Shown here: positions 1-5,302 of the stretch, piece after piece
Position numbering within the stretch: the first letter of the stretch is position 1
Layout of the letters: each line of letters opens with the position of its first letter
DNA from: DATGCT01 sp964639325
GTDB lineage: Bacteria; Patescibacteriota; Minisyncoccia; UBA6257; GWB1-50-10
Reading direction: 5' to 3'
NCBI GenBank assembly: GCA_964639325.1
Contig: CAZXDO010000011.1
Coordinates: forward strand, 1 to 5,302
Length of the DNA stretch: 5,302 bases
Program-made: the position numbers and the translations under genes
The notes under the pieces: generated by a model
Databases searched by the model: none
What the model was told of the DNA's origin: nothing
What the model saw: the letters and a program-made list of their open reading frames with translations, nothing else

Positions 1-16
1 AAAGCGGACAAGTGAA

Positions 17-50
17 CCCTCGCTCAAAAACGAGAAGTTTTTGGCGAGGG
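17..50. repeat. Strong hairpin with 14-bp stem and one bulge
   Basis: CCCTCGC (17-23), a bulged T24 and CAAAAAC (25-31) pair with GTTTTTG (37-43) and GCGAGGG (44-50) around the 5-base loop GAGAA. All 14 pairs are Watson-Crick. No T tract follows on either strand, so it is not a standard terminator. It could be part of a structured RNA, a palindromic interspersed repeat, or the end of a small mobile element. I cannot tell which from this one copy. Confidence 0.6.
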
Positions 51-152
51 CGAAAAGGTATGCAGTCGGGGGTTGGAAAAATACATTTTTACAAGCCCAG
101 ACACCCGCTTGCCAGCTTCCAGTGTCGGATTGCGCTGTTTCCAGATAAATAA

Positions 153-174
153 TAAAAAGCGAAGGAGCTTTTTA
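153..174 (-). terminator. Weak candidate terminator for the mod-res operon
   Basis: On the minus strand TAAAAAGC and GCTTTTTA form an 8-bp stem around a 6-base TCCTTC loop, and the 3' arm runs into a T-rich tail (TTTTTATTATTTAT). This is the shape of a factor-independent terminator and it lies about 200 bases beyond the res stop. The stem has only two G-C pairs, so termination would be weak. On the plus strand the tail is missing. A different or Rho-dependent end of the transcript is possible. Confidence 0.3.
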
Positions 175-325
175 ACCAGGGCAAAATATGAAACAGCAAA
201 GCAGTGAAACGGGAAAAATTATAGAAATGGCACAAGCAAGTTAATCAATAAGAGATAATTTTGCGGCAATTAGACCGAAAAGGCTGGCGCTCTTTCCCCC
301 CTGCTCTTTCATCCTGGAAGAATCT

Positions 326-349
326 AAAAACTATGTTTTTCGAAAAACA
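326..349. repeat. Overlapping inverted repeats just past the res stop
   Basis: AAAAAC (326-331), GTTTTT (335-340) and AAAAAC (343-348) lie in a row. The middle element can pair with either neighbour, so two hairpins exclude each other: one with a 3-base TAT loop and one forming the perfect 16-bp palindrome TGTTTTTCGAAAAACA (334-349). The block begins 24 bases after the res stop and could slow or end transcription on the minus strand. The stems are almost all A-T, however, and there is no strong T tract after a GC-rich stem, so it is a poor match to a standard intrinsic terminator. Confidence 0.55.
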
Positions 350-372
350 AGGGTAGAAGACAAGATTATAAA

Positions 373-3105
373 CTAATCATCTAACAAGGTTGGCATATAA
401 CCATTAAGAAACCCTTTTAAATCCAAATCCTCATTTTGTAATTCATCGAACCCATTGAAATCGTTTATATTTTGAATTTTAACAGATTTAAATCCTTTTC
501 TTTCCATAACATCATCTACAAGAAAAAATGCACGGATACCACCTTCTTGTTTTAGCAGCTTTAAGGCTTTTTTACGATCATCAATTTGTTTTGCTTCTGC
601 AAGATGCCGGCCCTTTACATCAACAATAATCCATTTATTCTCTATAAATGCTAAAAAGTCCGGATAAAAAGCAGCCGGCTTTACTTCAACCGGATATTCA
701 GTTTTAGGCTCATTTCTAACCCAAAAACTTTTTCTTTTTTTATCCTGTGAACATAAATGTTCAAGTGAATCTGCAACCCATTTTTCTGGGGGGCTATCAA
801 ATTTTACATAGGGTCTTATAGAAAATTGATAGCCTTCGACAATAATACCTTTTTGTTGCATATGCGAAGACATGTCTTGATAAGAAGGTATAAGATTTAA
901 GCGTCTTCCTTCTCCTTTCCTTACGGTTACTTTACCATCAACAAATAAGTTTTTTACATTTGTTTTTCTGAACGTAAATTGGCTCTTGAACATTAATTCA
1001 AAAGCTTTTTGATTGTAAAAATCAATAATGCTTTTCTTTAAAGCTCTCAAAGCACGTCTGTAATCAACAGCATAAGCAGTATCGACTTGTATGCCGGCAT
1101 TACTAATTTTATCAATTAGTTGTTTTACTGTATTATATGAATTATTCCCAATGAAGGGTCCTGTTTGTTCTATAAAATCTAAAGCCCAGCTAGCAATTTC
1201 AGCTTCAGATAATGTAACTGATCGCCTCGTAGTCTTGGGTTTTTCTTGGTGTAATTCAATTTCGTTATTCGTAATTTCTGTATAATCTACCATTGCAAGG
1301 ACTTCCGGCTTCATCACCTTTGAAATACCACAAATCTCTTTTAAAAAAACATCTATACTCAAAGCTTTTTCTTTTAATACTTCTTCAAAATTCTTTCCAG
1401 TAGATATAGGTCTTATGCGCAGTATTGGTATTTCATAATCATCAATAATTTTTTTATTAACTTTATTTTCTCTGTCTTCTTCTTCGGTCGGAATCTCAAT
1501 TGTTGCCGGTGACAACTCTAGCTTCTTTCTTATGTCATCAACAATTTTATCAAAGCGTTTTCCTCTTTCACAAATAATATGCAATATTTCGCTTTGTTCT
1601 TTTAAGCCATGTTCCAAAATATCAAACTCTCGTTTTTCTTTATAAAGACGGAGACCCCTTCCAATAAGTTGGGCTGCCGCAAGACCAATGTTTTCAACAG
1701 TATCTCCTAAAACAATAATAGTATAAAAATTATCATAATCCACGCCTTCAGAAAACATTCGAACCTGATTTACTATTTCAGCTTTATTATCATCGAGTGA
1801 TTGGTAGTCGGTCCAAATCTCCTCATCGCTTTTATTTTCGCTATGGATCGTAAATGCCGATTTGGCAATTTCTGTTAATTTTTTAATAAGTTCTTCCTTG
1901 CTCTTTGGGATATACTGCCTAACAATTTTGGCAATATCTGTTCCTTCTCTATTGACTTGCTCCAAAACATCGTCAATTTCAGTAGAAGTTGATTCTGGCC
2001 AATTTTTTAAATAATTATCGATATTGTCTGCATGCTTGATTGTTCGCGCTTTTGTAAGTAGCATCACTTTCTTTATAGGCGCATTTACCTCTTTTAGCGC
2101 TTCTCTCTTAAGCAAATGAATAAACATTCCCCAAACTAATTTTTGCCTGTCACTATCAGTTACTTCTTCTGTGAATTTTTCATCGCTTGTTCCGCACCCT
2201 ACTGCAAAGATTCTTTTGCCATATCCTTCACTTATATATCTTTGCATAGAATATTTATATAAATTATCCTGACCAAAACTTTCGCTTTCTCCTTTCTCAA
2301 TTGATGTTGCTGTAAACTCGAGCACAACAGTTGGTAATAATTCTAAAATTGCCTCGGTTGTTGTTCTTTGCTGATAGTGATGAGCTTCATCTGAAATAAT
2401 TACCGGTCGCCTCTCTCTTAAAAAGTCGACAAAGGGAATAGTATGTTCCCCACTTTTATCCCGCCACAAAGAATCTTCAATCGGTCTTCTAACATAAGGC
2501 ATACCTTTCATAGTGTCTTTACCTTCTTTTGGATTATTTGATGTGCCTTTGTCATAAAACTTCTGCATATTAAAAACATAAAAGGAGATATCTTTGTCTT
2601 TTTCATAATTGCAAGTTTTATCTCTATATGAATTACCAGTAACTAAGTTGTAGGTTAAATACCAACCATCTCCAAAAATACTTTTTATAGCCCGTGGAGT
2701 AAAGTTTTCGATTGTTTTATCAAATAAAATCGTGTTGGGAGTTAGAATCAAAAAATCTTTAAAACCTCTGTGCCACAAATCCATAATAACTGCCCCCATC
2801 AAAAGTGTTTTTCCTGAGCCAGTTGCCATTTCAAAACCAATTTTATTCCATTGGGCATTATTGCCATTATTTTCAGCCTCTTGTAGTGTTTTCTTTTTTA
2901 AGCTCCGGCTATCAAAACCATCTTTCCAAAACACTTGAAATACTTTTAACGCTTCCATTTGATAAGGACGGAATGAAAATTTAAGCAGCCGTTGAATTTT
3001 ATCGTAATTCTCAATTGTTTTTGGGAATGCTGAAGTTATAGCAATTTTATATTGTTGGTCTTGGCTTACTAAATCATAAAAAGTTTTGTTATTTTTAGTG
3101 CTCAT
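373..3105 (-). CDS. res: Type III restriction-modification system, Res subunit (ATP-dependent helicase-nuclease)
   Basis: This 910-residue protein is the motor and nuclease of the type III complex. Bound to Mod, it would hydrolyse ATP and cut DNA at a distance from unmethylated sites. The superfamily 2 motor is complete: RPYQ (46-49), Walker A ATGSGKT (94-100), LTPN (121-124), Walker B DEAH (239-242), TATS (265-268), the EGVDYDN motif V region (453-459) and QLIGRGLR (479-486). A mainly helical region follows to about 760. The nuclease is C-terminal: Glu774 in a helix, YPDF (814-817) and VDVKG (828-832), so Asp816, Asp829 and Lys831 form the PD-(D/E)XK triad, with Asp in the place often taken by Glu. 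The length fits the family (about 900-1000). The start is set by an AAGGGAG site and the ATGA overlap with mod; the stop is TAG. No frameshift or missing motif is seen, so it looks functional. Confidence 0.94.
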   Translation of the reverse strand: MSTKNNKTFYDLVSQDQQYKIAITSAFPKTIENYDKIQRLLKFSFRPYQMEALKVFQVFWKDGFDSRSLKKKTLQEAENNGNNAQWNKIGFEMATGSGKTLLMGAVIMDLWHRGFKDFLILTPNTILFDKTIENFTPRAIKSIFGDGWYLTYNLVTGNSYRDKTCNYEKDKDISFYVFNMQKFYDKGTSNNPKEGKDTMKGMPYVRRPIEDSLWRDKSGEHTIPFVDFLRERRPVIISDEAHHYQQRTTTEAILELLPTVVLEFTATSIEKGESESFGQDNLYKYSMQRYISEGYGKRIFAVGCGTSDEKFTEEVTDSDRQKLVWGMFIHLLKREALKEVNAPIKKVMLLTKARTIKHADNIDNYLKNWPESTSTEIDDVLEQVNREGTDIAKIVRQYIPKSKEELIKKLTEIAKSAFTIHSENKSDEEIWTDYQSLDDNKAEIVNQVRMFSEGVDYDNFYTIIVLGDTVENIGLAAAQLIGRGLRLYKEKREFDILEHGLKEQSEILHIICERGKRFDKIVDDIRKKLELSPATIEIPTEEEDRENKVNKKIIDDYEIPILRIRPISTGKNFEEVLKEKALSIDVFLKEICGISKVMKPEVLAMVDYTEITNNEIELHQEKPKTTRRSVTLSEAEIASWALDFIEQTGPFIGNNSYNTVKQLIDKISNAGIQVDTAYAVDYRRALRALKKSIIDFYNQKAFELMFKSQFTFRKTNVKNLFVDGKVTVRKGEGRRLNLIPSYQDMSSHMQQKGIIVEGYQFSIRPYVKFDSPPEKWVADSLEHLCSQDKKRKSFWVRNEPKTEYPVEVKPAAFYPDFLAFIENKWIIVDVKGRHLAEAKQIDDRKKALKLLKQEGGIRAFFLVDDVMERKGFKSVKIQNINDFNGFDELQNEDLDLKGFLNGYMPTLLDD

Positions 3106-4889
3106 AATAAACTATACTCCCTTAAAATTGCTGCGGGAATTTTTTTAATAAACACTCTATCGTCTAAAGATTTTGGGGGAACAGTTACAGCAACATTAGT
3201 GAAAATTGTCAAATGCTTAAATTTTTCTTTATCTAGTCCGGCTATTATTTTTTCATATAAATCTTCTGTTAAAAATTTAGTTTCTCTAGAAGCAAAGGAA
3301 AGGGCAAAATGATAAAGGGCAAAATGATGTCTCCCCAGATACATATTTTCTTTTTCAAGCCACTCGGCTTTTACCTGTTTGTATTGAAAATGCAAAAAAA
3401 TTGCCTCGGCCATTTCTTCTGCCCTTAAAACCCAATTCATGTCTTTTTCGTGTATTAAACTGTTTCCAAGCAGGTAATATTTAAACCCTCCGCCGCCTTC
3501 CCAGTTAACTGCTTTACTAACACCAGATTCATCATTACCATTTATAATTCTTTGTAAGCGCGGAATAATAATTTTATCTGAATGGCTGCCAATCTCAACC
3601 ATAATCCAGCGACGATTCATTTTGTGAGCCACAGAACCGGTAGTGCCTGAACCAGCAAAAGAATCAAGAACAACATCTCCCTCATTAGTAGAGATATCAA
3701 TACACTTTTTAATTAAACTTTCAGGTTTTTTTCCATTTGGAAACCTTACCTTTCCTTCCTTGGTTACGTTTATCCAACTATCACCGGACCAATATGTTCC
3801 AACTTTTATTCTTTTATAAATACTTTTTCCTTTTTTTATGGAAGAATTCTTAAGCCATATTATAAGAACTTTTTGTTTACCAATGAATAAAAGCTCTGTC
3901 TCTTTGCCTTTATTCTTTCCTGTGGCGGGGACATATGTTGCGGCATACATGTTGTTTTTATTGTCAGTGGCTTCCCAAACCCTGCCCCTTATTGATGTTT
4001 GAGCATTTGTTGTTGTTATAATTCTTTCATAATATTTTTTATAAACTTCTTCATTGGAGATATTTTCTTCTTTTGCTATCTGTTTAACGGTTTTTATCTC
4101 ATAGTCCTTTACTTCGTATATTTTTATTTCTTTGCCTAAACCGTCTTTAATTGTTTTAGAGTATTCTTTATTGCCGGTTTTATACAAAACATTAATATAT
4201 TTGAAGCTTTTGCCGGCTTCTTTCATTTCTTTTATGTAGCTCATTAATTCTTGGTCTTCATATAAAGGATAAAATTTTTTAAACTCTGCTCCACCATAAC
4301 ATAATATAAATTCAATATTTTTCTTCAGACGTTTGTCTTCCCCACCACCGCTTGCTCCCGAGCTTTCTTTTGTTCTAATACTTATTGTATTTAAATAATT
4401 TTTCCTGCCAAATATCTCATCACATAAAATTTTTAAATATGCTAATTCTTCATCGTTTATATGAATAAATATAACACCATCATGCCTCAATAAATTTTTT
4501 AGTAACTTTAATCGGTCTCTCATCATTGTTAGCCACTCAGAATGTTGTAAATTATCATCATAGAGCTGAAAGGCATTCCCAGTATTAAAAGGCGGATCAA
4601 TATAAATACACTTAACTCTGTCTTTTTCCGCTTTCCCTTTAAACATCTCAACCAAGCTTCTTAAAACTAAAAGGTTGTCGCCCTTTATAAGCATGTTGTC
4701 ATAGCCGACATCACCATAGTTTTTCACAAATTTAAGAACTCGTGGTTCTGCTACGAGAATATCGTTTCTGGAAACCCAAATTGGACGAATACCTTTACCT
4801 TCTTTTTCATCAATTTCATAAAAAAGAGAAAGGTTTTTATTAATCCAATCTAATTTTAATGAGCCTTCGTAGTCTTTGTTATTTGCCAT
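3102..4889 (-). CDS. mod: Type III restriction-modification system, Mod subunit (N6-adenine DNA methyltransferase)
   Basis: This 595-residue protein would transfer a methyl group from S-adenosylmethionine to adenine N6 in a short asymmetric DNA site, and also supplies site recognition for the Mod-Res complex. Residues 66-80 (LIKGDNLLVL) and the catalytic motif IV DPPFNTG (98-104) come first. The cofactor-binding motif I FAGSGTTG (411-418) follows, an order that defines the beta class. Residues about 165-395 between them should hold the target recognition domain. A Gly-rich GGGGFKYY segment (465-472) and a C-terminal domain of about 120 residues follow. The length is near the usual 600-700 for Mod. 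The ATG at 4889 is the only in-frame start: a stop lies upstream at 4905-4907. It has no clear Shine-Dalgarno sequence. The TGA stop overlaps the res ATG. Catalytic Phe replaces the more common Tyr (DPPY), a known tolerated variant. No tandem repeat typical of phase-variable mod genes is seen. Confidence 0.94.
   Translation of the reverse strand: MANNKDYEGSLKLDWINKNLSLFYEIDEKEGKGIRPIWVSRNDILVAEPRVLKFVKNYGDVGYDNMLIKGDNLLVLRSLVEMFKGKAEKDRVKCIYIDPPFNTGNAFQLYDDNLQHSEWLTMMRDRLKLLKNLLRHDGVIFIHINDEELAYLKILCDEIFGRKNYLNTISIRTKESSGASGGGEDKRLKKNIEFILCYGGAEFKKFYPLYEDQELMSYIKEMKEAGKSFKYINVLYKTGNKEYSKTIKDGLGKEIKIYEVKDYEIKTVKQIAKEENISNEEVYKKYYERIITTTNAQTSIRGRVWEATDNKNNMYAATYVPATGKNKGKETELLFIGKQKVLIIWLKNSSIKKGKSIYKRIKVGTYWSGDSWINVTKEGKVRFPNGKKPESLIKKCIDISTNEGDVVLDSFAGSGTTGSVAHKMNRRWIMVEIGSHSDKIIIPRLQRIINGNDESGVSKAVNWEGGGGFKYYLLGNSLIHEKDMNWVLRAEEMAEAIFLHFQYKQVKAEWLEKENMYLGRHHFALYHFALSFASRETKFLTEDLYEKIIAGLDKEKFKHLTIFTNVAVTVPPKSLDDRVFIKKIPAAILREYSLL
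3117..3123 (-). promoter_or_regulatory. Ribosome binding site of res, inside the end of mod
   Basis: The minus strand reads AAGGGAG here, 11 bases ahead of the res ATG at 3103-3105. It lies within the last codons of mod. With the ATGA overlap of mod stop and res start, it fixes the res start and suggests that res translation is coupled to mod, although res also has its own good site. By contrast mod itself lacks a clear site. Confidence 0.7.
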
Positions 4890-4908
4890 AGAAACATATT
4901 TTAATTAA

Positions 4909-4936
4909 ATTATAAATTTTTTTTGTCATTTGTCTG
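4909..4936 (-). promoter_or_regulatory. Possible sigma70-type promoter for mod
   Basis: On the minus strand a perfect TATAAT lies at 4909-4914, preceded after 16 bases by CAGACA at 4931-4936, which matches four of six bases of TTGACA. The spacer contains a run of eight A. Transcription would begin near 4902, about 12 bases before the mod ATG, giving a very short leader. The -35 box overlaps the end of the upstream gene. In DNA this AT-rich a TATAAT match is easily found by chance, so mod may instead be read through from the upstream gene. The 10-bp palindrome TTTAATTAAA at 4900-4909 lies at the would-be start point. Confidence 0.35.
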
Positions 4937-5302
4937 TTTTATTGACATCGAAGTTTATACTGTGTTCCATTGCTTTACTTAAAATAACTGTTGTAAACAA
5001 AGCTGCTTTACTTTTTTTAACTCTGCCGGATAAAAAAGCATCTTTTACTTCACTTAAGGCTTGCCAAATTAAAGTTTCAGGCATAATATCAACAACTTTC
5101 CGGTAAAAGCCCAGAGAATGATCGTCTTCAAGTCTTTCAGCTATTTCCTGGGCAAAACTTTCCATTTCCGGCGTTCTTTTCTTTCTTTTATTTGAAATGG
5201 CGTTATTAACGTTATTTATTCTCTCAGTCTTATTAACGTAAGTATCAATAGGGTTGCTATTTGAAACCTCTAGAGGTCCTGTATTGCCACTTCTAGAAGT
5301 CG
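4926..5302 (-). CDS. Unidentified small helical protein, 5' end beyond the window
   Basis: I do not recognise this gene with certainty. The frame is open from the TGA stop at 4926-4928 to the window edge, at least 125 codons. An ATG exists at 5163-5165 (79 codons to the stop), but it has no clear ribosome binding site. Upstream of it, this frame has no stop while the next frame has about nine in 137 bases, which points to real coding beyond the edge. No ATG, GTG or TTG lies between 5166 and 5302, so the true start is probably outside. The visible N-terminal part is an Asn/Lys-rich linker ending in a basic KRKKR patch. The last 75 residues look like a compact helical domain (RLEDDHSLGFYRKV, then LIWQALSEVKDAF, then KKSKAALFTTVIL). 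From memory, such modules occur at the C-terminus of HTH or replication-type proteins of mobile elements and uncultivated bacteria; this is unverified. It ends 36 bases before mod on the same strand, so cotranscription is possible. Confidence 0.72.
   Translation of the reverse strand, partial: TSRSGNTGPLEVSNSNPIDTYVNKTERINNVNNAISNKRKKRTPEMESFAQEIAERLEDDHSLGFYRKVVDIMPETLIWQALSEVKDAFLSGRVKKSKAALFTTVILSKAMEHSINFDVNKTDK

Larger units (their letters stand above)
1..372. other. Region without a convincing gene, left of the operon
   Basis: The first 120 bases hold 60 G+C and the whole stretch about 42%, clearly above the operon (for example 11 of 60 at 4381-4440). It contains the hairpin at 17-50, the stem-loop at 153-174 and the inverted repeats at 326-349. 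An 8-base direct repeat GCTCTTTC also occurs at 289-296 and 303-310 with CCCCCT between. Several frames on both strands stay open across 16-145, but none has a good start, binding site or recognisable protein. No tRNA, rRNA or CRISPR pattern is seen. It is probably intergenic, perhaps including a dispersed repeat or the decayed end of a neighbour. Confidence 0.5.

Noticed and set aside
16..216. Plus-strand open frame of about 65 codons without an ATG start
   Set aside because: The other forward frames are also open over 16-145, so openness carries little weight, and the translation looks like no protein I know.
188..244. Plus-strand 18-codon frame starting MKQQSSETGK
   Set aside because: Very short, with only a weak AGGG six bases ahead and no known relative; could be a leader peptide but nothing downstream on that strand supports it.
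1091..1285. Plus-strand open frame of 64 codons
   Set aside because: It lies wholly antisense to the Res coding sequence, has no recognisable protein, and Res is well supported by motifs on the other strand.
2732..2938. Plus-strand open frame of 68 codons
   Set aside because: Antisense to the N-terminal motor of Res, across the Walker A region; no family resemblance.
373..4889. BREX, DISARM or a type I restriction system
   Set aside because: There is one beta-class methyltransferase with its own recognition region and one helicase-nuclease, with no separate specificity subunit, PglZ, BrxC or phospholipase-D partner in view; this is the type III layout.
3102..4889. Simple-sequence repeats for phase variation inside mod
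   Set aside because: Only scattered runs of seven A or T are present, common in DNA this AT-rich; no tetra- or pentanucleotide tandem repeat is seen.
5202..5239. Iteron-like repeats (GTTATT and TTATTAACGT copies)
   Set aside because: Only two copies of each in AT-rich coding sequence, both in frame and explained by repeated Val-Asn residues; too few to call an origin.

Overview
The window carries a complete type III restriction-modification operon on the minus strand. Reading right to left (the direction of transcription) it holds the 3' end of an unidentified small helical protein gene cut by the window edge (4926-5302), the DNA-modification gene mod (3102-4889), the restriction gene res (373-3105), and about 370 bases with no convincing gene (1-372). 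The ends of mod and res overlap as ATGA, the usual sign of translational coupling between two subunits of one complex.

The functional reading rests on visible motifs. Mod has a DPPF catalytic motif ahead of an FAGSG cofactor motif, the order of beta-class N6-adenine methyltransferases. Res has a full superfamily 2 helicase motor (Walker A, DEAH, TATS, QLIGRGLR) followed by a C-terminal PD-(D/E)XK-type nuclease. From knowledge of the family, Mod alone would recognise and methylate an asymmetric site on one strand, and Mod plus Res would cleave unmodified DNA in an ATP-dependent way. The recognition sequence cannot be read from this window.

The organism cannot be named with certainty. The genes are AT-rich, rich in Lys, Ile and Asn, and use TGA as a stop, so the code is the standard one. 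The flavour is that of a low-GC uncultivated bacterium, perhaps of the candidate phyla radiation (Patescibacteria); this is a guess. The leftmost 120 bases are about 50% G+C, against 20-40% in sampled lines of the operon, so the operon may be an acquired block next to different DNA.

The least explained signals are non-coding or superimposed on coding. They are a near-perfect 14-bp-stem hairpin at 17-50, a mutually exclusive AAAAAC/GTTTTT hairpin pair just past the res stop, and two related 12-bp palindromes 23 bp apart at the right edge. There is also an A8 tract that would sit in the spacer of a possible mod promoter. I found no clearly new defence system; the core is a recognisable type III system.
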